A stretch of 64,000 nt of DNA, from NCBI GenBank assembly GCA_038210245.1, contig JBBQWW010000007.1, positions 1 to 64,000 on the forward strand, in the 5' to 3' direction. This stretch comes from Bog-756 sp038210245. GTDB taxonomy: Bacteria > Actinomycetota > Acidimicrobiia > Acidimicrobiales > RAAP-2. The notes under the pieces were generated by a model. That model had not been told where the DNA came from and searched no databases. It saw only the letters and a program-made list of their open reading frames with translations. The number at the start of each line of letters is the position of its first letter. Position 1 is the first letter of the stretch. Below are positions 15,931 to 24,399 of this stretch, piece after piece. The translations under genes and the position numbers were made by a program.

Positions 15931-17158
15931 AGCCGACGCGACCGACGCCGACGAAGCCGTCGCCGGTGCGGACGGCGGCGATCCAGACCGACGCCCCGGT
16001 GTAGGGCGCTTCGATCATCGAGCCGCCACCGACGTACATGGCCACGTGGTCCGAGCCACCGGGACCGTAGAAGAGCAGGTCGCCGGGTTGCATGTCAGCC
16101 AGCGAGATGTGGGTGGTGGAGGCGTACTGGGCTCCCGAGGTGCGGGGGAGGGAGATGCCGGCCCGGGCGTACGCCCACATGACCAGGCCGGAGCAGTCGA
16201 ATCCGGAGGGGGAGGAGCCACCCCACACGTAGGGCACACCGATCTCCCCTTCGGCCGCCTGGATGGCCCCACCCACGCCGGCCGGGACCGGGGGCGGGGG
16301 AGCGGTGGGCACGGCGGTGGCCGAGGACGAACCGCCCGAGCTTCCCGACTTGCCCCCCGATTTGCCACCGGAGGTCTGCGACACCGTCTGGGCGGTGGCC
16401 TGGGCCTTCTGGGATGCGGCCAGCTTGGCGTTGAAGGCGGCCGTGGCGGCGGCCTTGGCGGCGGCGGCGGCGGCGGCCTGCTGCTGGGCCACGATGGTCT
16501 GGATCTGGGCGTCCACGCTGTTCAGCGTGCCCTGGTACTGCGTGGCCAACTGGTCGGTCTGAGCCTTGGACGCCTGGAGCTGGTGTTGGGTGTTGGTGGC
16601 CGCCGTCTGCTGCTGCTGCAGGGCGGCCTGGGTGGCCTGCAGCTGGGCCTGGGCCGTGTGCAGGTTGTCGATGGTGGTGGTCACGTTGCCGGTGGCGATG
16701 GAGGAGTACTCGGAGCGGATGCCGGTGGTGTTGGGGTCCGACGAGAACATCTGGGTGACCTGGTTGCTGGTGCCGCTGCTGGTGTAGTCCGTGATGGCCT
16801 GGGACCGGAGCTGGGTGGTGTCCTTGGTCACCTCGGCCTGGTCCTTGGCCACCTGGGCCTGGTTGGCCAAGATCTGGGCGTTCAGCTGGGCTACCTGGTA
16901 GGCGGCCGACTGCATCTGGTCGGCGAGCGAGGCCTGCTGGGCCCGGATGCCGGCCAGCTTGGCGGTAACGGCGGCGGCCTCGGCCTTGGCGTCGGAAAGC
17001 TGGTCCGCACCGGCGGGTGGCGTCGTGGAAATCACCGCAGAGGTGACACCTATTGAGGCGGCCAGTGCGAGTACCGTAAACACCCGTTTTCGAGGCAGTT
17101 TCCGGGGGGCAGGAGGGGCACTTGGCTCAGACGTCGAGTACTGCTCGGCGTGAGTCAT
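15929..17158 (-). CDS. RipA-like NlpC/P60 peptidoglycan endopeptidase with coiled coil
   Basis: The 409-residue exported protein cleaves peptide stems of peptidoglycan. Residues about 27-50 form a signal segment (VLALAASIGVTSAVIS, cleavage near AGA-DQ). Residues 52-250 are a long Ala/Gln-rich coiled coil (LADQMQSAAYQVAQLNAQIL and similar), then a GGKSGGKSGSSGG linker. The C-terminal NlpC/P60 domain has Cys in GFDCSGLVMWAYARAG, His in GSDHVAMYVG and Glu in MIEAPYTG, a Cys-His-Glu triad like that of mycobacterial RipA. The coiled coil may act as autoinhibitory or partner-binding region, as in RipA and CwlO-type proteins. No strong ribosome-binding site precedes ATG 17158. Confidence 0.9.
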   Translation of the reverse strand: MTHAEQYSTSEPSAPPAPRKLPRKRVFTVLALAASIGVTSAVISTTPPAGADQLSDAKAEAAAVTAKLAGIRAQQASLADQMQSAAYQVAQLNAQILANQAQVAKDQAEVTKDTTQLRSQAITDYTSSGTSNQVTQMFSSDPNTTGIRSEYSSIATGNVTTTIDNLHTAQAQLQATQAALQQQQTAATNTQHQLQASKAQTDQLATQYQGTLNSVDAQIQTIVAQQQAAAAAAAKAAATAAFNAKLAASQKAQATAQTVSQTSGGKSGGKSGSSGGSSSATAVPTAPPPPVPAGVGGAIQAAEGEIGVPYVWGGSSPSGFDCSGLVMWAYARAGISLPRTSGAQYASTTHISLADMQPGDLLFYGPGGSDHVAMYVGGGSMIEAPYTGASVWIAAVRTGDGFVGVGRVG

Positions 17159-17362
17159 ATCGCTCTAGTGTCTAGTCCAACCGACTGGCCTCCACAAGGT
17201 ACCCCCCCCAAGATGACCCTCTCACCTGGTCTTCTGTTCCGCGGCTGGGTGGCCCCCAGGCCGGGAGGGCCGGGAGGTTACTGAGGTGGTCGGCCAGCGA
17301 CGTCGGCCCCTCGGCCGTCTCCTGAGTGACCGTTCGGGGCCGGCACGGTAGGGTCATTGGCC

Positions 17363-18055
17363 ATGGGTGAAATCATCGAATTTCCGAGCAATGGGAGCAC
17401 CGGACAGGGGTATATCGCCACGCCTCCCAATGGGGCAGCGTCCACCTCGGGAATCATCGTCCTGCAGGAGTGGTGGGGCCTGGTCGACCAGATCAAGCGG
17501 ACCTGCGACCGGTTCGCCGCCGCCGGGTTCACCGCCCTGGCCCCCGACCTCTACCACGGGACCAACGTGCCGCTCACCGAGCCGGACGAGGCCGGCAAGC
17601 AGATGATGGCGCTCCAGATGGACGGTGCGGCCAAGGACCTGAGCGGTGCCGTCGACGAGCTGCTCCGGCGCACCGGTCGCACCCAGGTGGGGGTCATCGG
17701 GTTCTGCATGGGTGGTGGTCTGGCCCTGGTGCTTGGTACCCAGCGTCCCGACGCCGTCAAGGCCATCGTGCCGGCCTACGGACTCATCCCCTGGCCCGAC
17801 GCCCAGCCCGACTTCTCCAAGCTCGACGCGGCCATCCTGGGCCACGCCGCCGGCCAGGACGACTACTTCACCCCCGAGGCCGCCCGTGACCTCGAGGCCC
17901 AGCTGAAGGCCATGGGCAAAAACGTCGAGTTCCACCACTACCCCGAGGCCGGCCATGCCTTCTTCAACGAGGACCGTCCCGAAGCCCACCACCAGGAGTC
18001 GGCCGATCTCCTGTGGGAGCGCTCCGTCGCCTTCTTCCGCACCACCCTGAGCTGA
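17363..18055 (+). CDS. Dienelactone hydrolase family protein
   Basis: The 230-residue alpha/beta hydrolase has the dienelactone hydrolase Cys-Asp-His triad: Cys in GFCMGGGLALVLG (replacing the usual Ser), Asp in GQDDYFTPEAA and His in EAGHAFFN. An N-terminal EWWGL motif (IIVLQEWWGL) typical of the family supports the call. ATG 17363 is preferred over an in-frame TTG at 17357. It probably hydrolyses lactones or small esters. It is followed seven bases later by the DUF885-like gene, suggesting co-transcription. Confidence 0.9.
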   Translation: MGEIIEFPSNGSTGQGYIATPPNGAASTSGIIVLQEWWGLVDQIKRTCDRFAAAGFTALAPDLYHGTNVPLTEPDEAGKQMMALQMDGAAKDLSGAVDELLRRTGRTQVGVIGFCMGGGLALVLGTQRPDAVKAIVPAYGLIPWPDAQPDFSKLDAAILGHAAGQDDYFTPEAARDLEAQLKAMGKNVEFHHYPEAGHAFFNEDRPEAHHQESADLLWERSVAFFRTTLS

Positions 18056-18061
18056 GCGGCC

Positions 18062-19348
18062 GTGGCGCCCCCCGGGCTGGTCGAGGAGTACCTCACCCTC
18101 GGACTGCGGCTGGGGCGGCACATCGACGGCCTGGTGGACGCGTACTACGGGCCCGGCCAGCGGGCCGCCGCGGTGGCGGCGGAGCCGGTCCACCCCCCCG
18201 AGCAGCTGGTGGCCGAGGCCCGGGTCCTGCTGGCCGGGATCGACGCCGGTACGGCGCTCGATCCGTCCACGACTGGGCCCGAGGACGGATCGGCGCCGGC
18301 GCGCCGGCACTGGCTGCGGGCCCAGGTGGTCGGTCTGCTCACCACGGCCCGCAAGGTGGCCGGGGAGCCCATCGCCTACGCCGACGAGGTCGAGTCCTGT
18401 TACGGGGTGCGCCCGAGCCGGGTGGACGAGGAGGTGCTGGTGGGCGCCCACCGCCGCCTCGACGCCGTGCTGCCGGGGAGTGGTCCGCTGGCCGAGCGGC
18501 TGGTGGCCTGGCGGGAGTCCCACGCCGTCCCCGTGGACCAGCTCCGGCCGGCCATCGACTCGTTGGCCGAGGACCTCCGGGCCCGCACCCGTGCGTTGTT
18601 CGGCCTGCCCGAAGGCGAGCACGTCGACTTCGAGCTGGTCTCAGACGAGCCGTGGTCGGGGTTCAACTACTACCTGGGCGATCTGCACAGCCGGGTGGCC
18701 ATCAACACCGACCTACCGGTGCTCTCCACCAGCCTGGCCCATCTGGTGGCCCATGAGGCCTACCCCGGACATCACACCGAGCACACCCGCAAGGAAGTGG
18801 GACTGGTGCGCCGCCGGCACTGGTGGGAGGAGTCGATCTTTCTGGTGGGGACCCCCCAGTGTCTGCTGGCCGAGGGACTGGCCGATCTGGGTCTGGAGGT
18901 GGTCATGGGCCGCCGACCCGAGGCCGGGGTGGCCGAGCACCTGCGGCCCCTCGGGATCCGCTACGACGCTGAGGTGGTGGCGGCGGTGGCCGAAGCGGGT
19001 GAGGCCCTGGGCGCGGTGCGCCAGAACGCCGCCTTCCGTCTGCACGAGGACGGGGCCGACCCCGACACCGTGAGTGCCGAGGTGGCCCGGTGGGGGCTGC
19101 TGTCACCGGACCGGGCGGCCAAGTCCGTCGAGTTCCTGACCCACCCGACCTGGCGGGCCTACCTGACCTGCTACGTGGAGGGCCTCCCGTTGTGCCGCGA
19201 CTTCGTGGACGGCGACCCGGCGCGGTTCGACCGGCTTCTGTCCGAGCAGCTGACCCCGGACGTGCTGCAGGACCAGATCCGCTCCGACCGAGCAGCCTCG
19301 GCGGGGGCCGGTGGCCTCACCCCTCCTTCCCCTCTCCCCGCGCCCTGA
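18062..19348 (+). CDS. DUF885-like putative metallopeptidase
   Basis: The 428-residue cytoplasmic protein has no signal peptide. Its most diagnostic motif is LVAHEAYPGHHTEH, the H-E-x-x-P-G-H-H zinc-site signature of DUF885-type proteins. Downstream, EGLADLGLE may supply a third ligand (Glu). Helical segments dominate the rest. GTG 18062 starts seven bases after the dienelactone hydrolase stop. Metal-dependent peptidase activity is inferred from the motif, and no substrate can be proposed. The sequence is GC-rich like its neighbours, with no sign of transfer. Confidence 0.75.
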   Translation: MAPPGLVEEYLTLGLRLGRHIDGLVDAYYGPGQRAAAVAAEPVHPPEQLVAEARVLLAGIDAGTALDPSTTGPEDGSAPARRHWLRAQVVGLLTTARKVAGEPIAYADEVESCYGVRPSRVDEEVLVGAHRRLDAVLPGSGPLAERLVAWRESHAVPVDQLRPAIDSLAEDLRARTRALFGLPEGEHVDFELVSDEPWSGFNYYLGDLHSRVAINTDLPVLSTSLAHLVAHEAYPGHHTEHTRKEVGLVRRRHWWEESIFLVGTPQCLLAEGLADLGLEVVMGRRPEAGVAEHLRPLGIRYDAEVVAAVAEAGEALGAVRQNAAFRLHEDGADPDTVSAEVARWGLLSPDRAAKSVEFLTHPTWRAYLTCYVEGLPLCRDFVDGDPARFDRLLSEQLTPDVLQDQIRSDRAASAGAGGLTPPSPLPAP

Positions 19349-19353
19349 CCGCT

Positions 19354-20043
19354 GTGTCCGCCGCCACCAGGTCGATACCGTCGGGGGCGGCACCGCCCGC
19401 CGGGAGAGACGCGCTCCCGCCCGACGACGCCGGGTTGGAGGTGGCGATGGACGCCGCCGCCTCTTGTTATCTGCGGCTCGGTGTAGCCAAGACGACCGCC
19501 ACCGACATCGCCCATGAGGCGGGCATCTCGCGCGCCACCCTCTACCGCCGCTACGGGAGCCACGAGGCCATCTTTCTGGCCGTGCTCCACCGCGAGTCCG
19601 AGTCCATGTCCGACGATGCCCGGGCCCACCTCGACCGCCTGGCCGTGACCGATCCGGCCGAGCGCACCCTGGAGGGGATGATGTTCGCCATCGGCCAGAT
19701 CCGGAGCCGACCGGTGCACGCCGCCGTGTTCGGGGGGGACTCGGCGGCGTGGGCGGCCGGACAGGCCATCCGGATGGAGGCGCTCCGTCGCATCGGGGAG
19801 GCCGGGGTCCGCCCCCTGGTGGCCGAGGCCGTGGCTGACGGATCCCTGTCCGAGCGCGACGTCGAGGACCTGGTCGACTGGATCCTTCGCATCCTCATCT
19901 CGTACGCCGCCGTGCCGGGTGACGGGGGCCGGCGACCGGATGAGATCCGACACCAACTGACCACCTGGTTCCTCCCGGCCTTCCGGGGCCGCATCCCGAC
20001 GGCTGGGAACGGGCCGGAACCTCCCCGGCCGGCTCGGTCCTGA
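19354..20043 (+). CDS. TetR family transcriptional regulator
   Basis: The protein of about 229 residues has an N-terminal helix-turn-helix, TTATDIAHEAGISRATLYRRYGSHEAIF (split here as TTATDIAHEAG and ISRATLYRRYGS), diagnostic for TetR, followed by a helical ligand-binding domain. GTG 19354 lies five bases after the DUF885-like stop; about 35 unstructured residues precede the HTH, so a later start is possible. The stop codon begins a TGAGAC-N14-GTCTCA inverted repeat (20041-20066) located upstream of the MDR reductase gene, a plausible operator for this protein. Ligand unknown. Confidence 0.85.
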   Translation: MSAATRSIPSGAAPPAGRDALPPDDAGLEVAMDAAASCYLRLGVAKTTATDIAHEAGISRATLYRRYGSHEAIFLAVLHRESESMSDDARAHLDRLAVTDPAERTLEGMMFAIGQIRSRPVHAAVFGGDSAAWAAGQAIRMEALRRIGEAGVRPLVAEAVADGSLSERDVEDLVDWILRILISYAAVPGDGGRRPDEIRHQLTTWFLPAFRGRIPTAGNGPEPPRPARS

Positions 20044-20066
20044 GACACTAGGCTTGAGGCGTCTCA
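20041..20066. promoter_or_regulatory. TGAGAC-N14-GTCTCA inverted repeat
   Basis: Perfect 6-bp arms separated by exactly 14 bases, starting at the TetR stop codon and about 110 bases upstream of the MDR reductase gene. The same pattern with the same spacing occurs at 27590-27615. It could be a TetR operator or a weak terminator. Reuse at a second locus argues for an operator. Confidence 0.4.
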
Positions 20067-20177
20067 CCCCGGGTCCGGCCGCTGTCGCCCGGGGCCATGA
20101 CGGGTCGGCCACCGATGCCCGTCGGCGGCCGCCACCAGCACCGACGGGAAGACCACGGAGGCAAAGGGGGAAGGGCC

Positions 20178-21221
20178 ATGACCACGATGCGGGCCGTACA
20201 GGTGACCACCAACGGACCGCCGGGGGAGGTGCTCGCCGTTCGGACCGTGGACCGGCCTGAGCCCGAGCCCGGCGAGGTCCGGATCAAGGTGGGGGCGGCC
20301 TCGCTCAACTTCAACGACATCGACCGCTGCCTGGGCACCCTGGTGTCGGTCCCGACGCCGCCGCCCTACACGCTGGGCATGGACGTCTGCGGTGAGGTGG
20401 ACGCGGTGGGCGCCGGCGCCGAGGAGTGGTTGGGCCGCCGGGTGGTGGCCATCACCAAGACGGCCCTCGGTGGCATCGCCGAGTACGCCATCGCCCCCAC
20501 GATCTCGGTCTTCGACGCGCCTGCTCAACTGGACGACGCCGAGGCTACGGCCTTCATCCTCACCTTCCAGACCTCGCACCTGGCCCTGTTCAAACGGGGA
20601 CGGCTGCAGGCGGGTGAGACGCTGGTGGTGCACTCGGGAGCCAGCGGGCTGGGCACGGCCGGCATCCAGTTGGGCAAGGCCAAGGGCGCCCGGGTCATCG
20701 CGGTGGCCGGCGGTCCGGACAAGGGCGCCCTGTGCCGGTCGCTCGGGGCCGACCTGGTCGTGGACCACCTCGAGGAGGACTTCGTCGAGGCCGTGCTGGC
20801 CGCCACCGACGATGCCGGCGCCGACGTGGTCTATGACCTCACCGGCGGGGAGTTCGTGGAGCGCTCGTGGCGGTGCACGGCCCACGGTGGCCGGTACCTG
20901 GCCGTGGGCTTCGCCGACGACGACGAGAACGGCATGACCGGACGACCGCTGCGGATGGCCTGTATCGGCAACATCGACATCGTCGCCGTGATGGTGGCCT
21001 GGGCCGACTCGGTCGACCCGGGTATGCGGCGATTCGGCTTCAACCCCTTCGGGCGGGACGTGGCCGACGAGATCCACGCCGACCTGCTGGCCATGGTGGC
21101 CTCGGGGTCGATCCGGCCCTCCATCGGGCGCCGGGTGCCCATGGAGGAGGCTGGCGCCGCCCTCGAGGCGCATCGGCAGCGTCGCTCCCTGGGCCGGACC
21201 GTGGTGGAAGTGGCCCGGTGA
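20178..21221 (+). CDS. Zinc-independent MDR oxidoreductase (quinone reductase-like)
   Basis: The 347-residue medium-chain dehydrogenase has an N-terminal GroES-like domain (PEPEPGEVRIKVGAASLNFND, LGMDVCGEVDAVG) and a Rossmann domain with VVHSGASGLGTAGIQLGKAKG and a VIAVAGGPDKG strand. The catalytic zinc ligands of alcohol dehydrogenases are lacking, so an NADPH:quinone or enoyl reductase role is likely. ATG 20178 follows a purine-rich GGGGGAAGGG. The stop overlaps the sulfotransferase start (GTGA), so the two are coupled. At 347 residues it is too short for crotonyl-CoA carboxylase/reductase. The TetR gene and inverted repeat just upstream suggest local control. Confidence 0.85.
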   Translation: MTTMRAVQVTTNGPPGEVLAVRTVDRPEPEPGEVRIKVGAASLNFNDIDRCLGTLVSVPTPPPYTLGMDVCGEVDAVGAGAEEWLGRRVVAITKTALGGIAEYAIAPTISVFDAPAQLDDAEATAFILTFQTSHLALFKRGRLQAGETLVVHSGASGLGTAGIQLGKAKGARVIAVAGGPDKGALCRSLGADLVVDHLEEDFVEAVLAATDDAGADVVYDLTGGEFVERSWRCTAHGGRYLAVGFADDDENGMTGRPLRMACIGNIDIVAVMVAWADSVDPGMRRFGFNPFGRDVADEIHADLLAMVASGSIRPSIGRRVPMEEAGAALEAHRQRRSLGRTVVEVAR

Positions 21222-22498
21222 GGAGGCCGGCGGCGACCAGCGCGGCCGCCGAGTTCACCTGGCGCGACTCCGAACTGACCAGCCCTCCCCTCAAGGCCCT
21301 CAACGCCGCCGGCCGCGCCGTGCAACGGTTCGGCCGGGAGGTCCCCTCCCTGGCCCCGGCGGCCGTGGTGAGGGCGGCGTCCAAGCAGGCCGGCTCGAGC
21401 GACCTGGGGTCGGACACCTACCGCCAGCCCCTCGAGATCTTCCTCGGTGCCTGTGAGGCCGAGGCCGAGCTGACCACCTTCGGGCGCATCCTCGTCACCA
21501 AGATGCTCAGCGCCGCCCTGGCCAACCGCATCGACCTCCACCGCTGGGCCGCCGATCATCCGGCCATCCGGCACCAGTCCGTCGACAGCCCGTGGATCAT
21601 CGTGGGCCTTCCGAGGACCGGCACCAGCGTGCTCTCCAACCTGCTGGGTCTCGACCCCATGGCCCGACCGCTGCGGCAGTGGGAGGCGGCCCACCTCATC
21701 CCACCCCCCACCCTGGAGGGCGCCGACGAGGATCCCCGCATCGCCCGGACGGCCAAGGAGCTCGAGGGACTGATGAAGCTCAACCCGCCGCTCAGGGCTA
21801 TGCATCCCTTCGGGGCCACCCTGGCCCAGGAGTGCGTCTCCCTCTTCATGTACGACGTGCGTACCTTGGCCCTCGAGACCCAGGCCCACGTGCCCACCTA
21901 CGCCCGCTGGCTGGAGGGGGCCGACATGGCTCCGGCCTACGCCCAGCACAAGCTGGCCCTCCAGGCCCTGCAGGCGGCCCAGCCCACCGAGCGGTGGATC
22001 CTGAAGACGCCCAACCACCTCTGGCATCTGGAGGCCCTGTCGGCCGCCTACCCCGACGCCCGAATCATCTGGACCCACCGGGACCCGGGCCCGGTGGTCA
22101 CGTCTCTGGCCAGCCTGGCCAACGCCGGTCAGCGGCCGCTCACCTACCGGACCGACCCCCGTCCTACGGCCGAGGAGTGGAAGCGCAAGTGTGCCTTCGC
22201 CCTGGGCTCGGCCGTGGCCTATGACGAGCAGGCCGGGGAGGGTTGGTGCCAGCACCTCCACTACGCCGACCTCATGGCTGATCCCATAGCCGCCGTCCGG
22301 GGTCTGTACGGCCACTACGGCGAGACGGTCAGCGACCTGCACGCCCGGCGGATGGAGGCCTTCCTCGAGCAGCGGCCCCAGGACGCCTTCGGCCACCACC
22401 GCTACGACCCGGCCGACTTCGGGTGGACCTACGCCGGGCTGGCCCGGGAGTTCGCCCACTACACCACCCGGTACCGGGTGGCCTCCGGGGCCCGATAG
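21218..22498 (+). CDS. Sulfotransferase family protein
   Basis: The 426-residue protein belongs to the bacterial sulfotransferase family that uses PAPS. The 5'-phosphosulfate loop is WIIVGLPRTGTSVLSNLL (about residue 130). The 3'-phosphate region is KTPNHLWHLEAL with IIWTHRDPGPVVTSLASL. The 110-residue N-terminal region is helical and typical of the actinobacterial subgroup. Start GTG 21218 overlaps the MDR stop. The acceptor is unknown. Members occur in sterol and lipid gene clusters, which would fit the acyl-CoA genes nearby, but that is inference. Confidence 0.85.
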   Translation: MRRPAATSAAAEFTWRDSELTSPPLKALNAAGRAVQRFGREVPSLAPAAVVRAASKQAGSSDLGSDTYRQPLEIFLGACEAEAELTTFGRILVTKMLSAALANRIDLHRWAADHPAIRHQSVDSPWIIVGLPRTGTSVLSNLLGLDPMARPLRQWEAAHLIPPPTLEGADEDPRIARTAKELEGLMKLNPPLRAMHPFGATLAQECVSLFMYDVRTLALETQAHVPTYARWLEGADMAPAYAQHKLALQALQAAQPTERWILKTPNHLWHLEALSAAYPDARIIWTHRDPGPVVTSLASLANAGQRPLTYRTDPRPTAEEWKRKCAFALGSAVAYDEQAGEGWCQHLHYADLMADPIAAVRGLYGHYGETVSDLHARRMEAFLEQRPQDAFGHHRYDPADFGWTYAGLAREFAHYTTRYRVASGAR

Positions 22499-22503
22499 GG
22501 CAC

Positions 22504-22517
22504 GCCGGGGCCCCGGC
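22504..22517. terminator. GC palindrome after sulfotransferase gene
   Basis: GCCGGGGCCCCGGC, a perfect 14-bp palindrome five bases after the stop at 22498, precedes the next gene by 60 bases. It probably terminates the MDR-sulfotransferase transcript. Confidence 0.45.
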
Positions 22518-22577
22518 GAGGCCCGGGCCCACCCCGGCCATTTGGGCCATCACCCCCCGGCGCCGTACCATTCGGGC

Positions 22578-23516
22578 ATGTCCGAACGCTCCCGCAACCT
22601 CCCCCGTCGCTCCTGCATGTCGTCCCCCGGGTCGAACGAACGCTTTCTGGCCAAGGCTCCGACCGTGCCTGCCGACATGAGCTTTCTCGATCTGGAGGAC
22701 TCGGTGGCCCCGCTCGAGAAGGAGGCGGCCCGGGCCAAGGTGGCCGACGCCATCAAGAACCTGCCCTGGGACGACCGGGTCCTCTGCGTCCGGATCAACG
22801 CCTGGGACACCGAGTGGACGTACGGCGACGTGATCGACGTGGTGTCCAATGCCGGGGACCGCCTCGACGAGCTCATGCTGCCCAAGGTGCAGTCGGCCGC
22901 CGAGGTGGTGGCCCTCGACCTGTTGTTGACCCAGGTGGAGAAGAGGAGCGGGCTCCCGGTGGGCCACATCGGGATCGAGGCCCAGATCGAGACCACCGGT
23001 GGGCTGATCAACGTGGAGGAGATCTGTGCGGCCTCACCCCGGTTGGAGACCATCATCTTCGGCCCGGCCGACTTCGCCGCCTCCATGGAGATGCCCGTCC
23101 TCACCGGAGGGGTGTCCATCCCGGAGTATCCCGGTGACCACTTCAACTACGTCTTCTCGAAGATCCTGATGGCCGGTCGGGCCAACGGGCTCCAGGTCAT
23201 CGACGGGCCCTTCCTCAAGATCCGCGAGCTGGACAGCCTCCGCGAATTCTCCCAGCGCACCCGGGTGCTCGGCTATGACGGGAAGTGGGCCCTCACCCCC
23301 GACCAGGTCGGGGTGCTCAACGAGGTCTACTCGCCCACCCAGGAGCAGTTCGACAAGGCCTGGGCCATCCTCGACGCCTACCGCAAGGCCACCGAGGACG
23401 ACCGCACCGGTGCCGTCATGTTCGGTGATGAGATGATCGACGAGGCCTCCCGCAAGATGGCCACCAAGTTCGTCACCCGGGGTGAGCGGGCCGGGCTCAC
23501 CCGAGCCTCGGGCTGA
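22578..23516 (+). CDS. CitE/HpcH-type CoA-ester lyase (malyl/methylmalyl-CoA lyase-like)
   Basis: The 312-residue TIM-barrel lyase shows RSCMSSPGSNERF at the N-terminus (CoA contact), DLEDSVAPLEK with the metal-binding and catalytic acids, RINAWDTEW, a LPKVQSAAEV strand, GIEAQIETTGGLINVEEI and FGPADFAASM. These match L-malyl-CoA/beta-methylmalyl-CoA lyases. In the ethylmalonyl-CoA pathway this enzyme splits beta-methylmalyl-CoA to glyoxylate and propionyl-CoA. The methylsuccinyl-CoA dehydrogenase (24400) and MaoC hydratase (28922) nearby support that role. A citrate-lyase-like side function cannot be excluded. Start ATG 22578. Confidence 0.85.
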   Translation: MSERSRNLPRRSCMSSPGSNERFLAKAPTVPADMSFLDLEDSVAPLEKEAARAKVADAIKNLPWDDRVLCVRINAWDTEWTYGDVIDVVSNAGDRLDELMLPKVQSAAEVVALDLLLTQVEKRSGLPVGHIGIEAQIETTGGLINVEEICAASPRLETIIFGPADFAASMEMPVLTGGVSIPEYPGDHFNYVFSKILMAGRANGLQVIDGPFLKIRELDSLREFSQRTRVLGYDGKWALTPDQVGVLNEVYSPTQEQFDKAWAILDAYRKATEDDRTGAVMFGDEMIDEASRKMATKFVTRGERAGLTRASG

Positions 23517-23555
23517 CCTCGGACCCAGCAGGGTTCACCCACCCCCTGATCCGGC

Positions 23556-24296
23556 TCAGAAGTTGAACCGGCGGTGCCACTCCTCCAGCACGGTGTAGTC
23601 GCCGTGGACATCCACCGGGCTCAAGGTGGGGCGATGGTAGAGGGTGAGCTCGAGGTCGGAGGTGGTGCCACTGACCACCAGGTCGCCCCCGTCGGCCGGG
23701 GCCTCGTCCTGGGTGTGGCGCTCTACCCCGACCTGATCCCGACCCAGGGTGATCGACCACTCGGAGCCCAACTCACTGGACCGGAGACAGAGCACCCGGT
23801 TGCTGCCCGGGGCCGGCGCTTCACGGAAGGCCAGGAGGACGTCCAGAACCTCGTCGATGCCGTCGGCGGCCAACTCGGTGGCGATGGGTGTGCAGATGCC
23901 GCGGGCGGCCTGGGCGTCGAAGCGGTGCACGGCCAGTTCGTGGGCGGAACGCCGGGCCACGAAGCCGGCGGACTGGTCGGATCCGAACCTGGTCTTCACC
24001 CGGGTGGCCATCGGGGTCGAGTCCAACCGGTCGAGGAGGGCGACCAGGCCGTCGGTGACCCAAGGCACCAGATCGCCGTCGTCGGGCGGGTCGGGGAGGG
24101 GAGAAGGGGCATGACCGGAGCCTTCTGCGAGCGCCCGGCTCCAGCGGCCGCAGAACTGCCCGACATGGACGGCCAGGTCCCGCACCTCCCACCCCGGACA
24201 GGTCGGGACCACGGTGTCCATCGCTCCGCCCTCGAGGGCGAAGGTCAGGGCGGCGGCCTCGGTGCGGACGGCGGCAACGAACGAGGAGTGGTCCAC
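23556..24296 (-). CDS. Maleylpyruvate isomerase family, mycothiol-dependent type
   Basis: The 246-residue protein begins at GTG 24296 and has the DinB-like N-terminal metal-binding domain: VPTCPGWEVRDLAVHVGQF (first His) and ELAVHRFDAQAA (His and Asp). A C-terminal domain of about 90 residues contains GTTSDLELTLYHRP, similar to SCP-2-like tails of this family. Such actinobacterial proteins are mycothiol-dependent enzymes or conjugating proteins. The substrate here is unknown. It lies downstream of the mcd gene on the same strand, but two strong hairpins (24333-24397) separate them, so it is probably transcribed separately. Confidence 0.82.
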   Translation of the reverse strand: MDHSSFVAAVRTEAAALTFALEGGAMDTVVPTCPGWEVRDLAVHVGQFCGRWSRALAEGSGHAPSPLPDPPDDGDLVPWVTDGLVALLDRLDSTPMATRVKTRFGSDQSAGFVARRSAHELAVHRFDAQAARGICTPIATELAADGIDEVLDVLLAFREAPAPGSNRVLCLRSSELGSEWSITLGRDQVGVERHTQDEAPADGGDLVVSGTTSDLELTLYHRPTLSPVDVHGDYTVLEEWHRRFNF

Positions 24297-24332
24297 GGGA
24301 TGACGGTAGCCCGCCTCCCGGCCAGCGGCTCG

Positions 24333-24397
24333 CCCCACCGGCTCGAGCCGGTGGGGCCCGGGTTCGGGGCCTCCCCCCGGGCCGGCCGCGCCGGCCC
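24333..24397 (-). terminator. Two tandem hairpins after the mcd gene
   Basis: GGGCCGG-CCGCG-CCGGCCC (24379-24397) abuts the mcd stop. A perfect 24-bp palindrome, CCCCACCGG-CTCGAG-CCGGTGGGG (24333-24356), follows. Both fold strongly on the minus-strand transcript and should end it before the next gene. Confidence 0.6.
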
Positions 24398-24399
24398 GT

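Noticed and set aside
17159..17362. ydaO-type (c-di-AMP) riboswitch upstream of the RipA-like gene
   Set aside because: Such riboswitches often precede actinobacterial NlpC/P60 genes, so I looked, but the conserved core sequences could not be recognised in this 204-base gap.
20178..21221. Crotonyl-CoA carboxylase/reductase for the ethylmalonyl-CoA pathway
   Set aside because: The MDR protein is only 347 residues, about 90 shorter than Ccr, and lacks recognisable Ccr segments.
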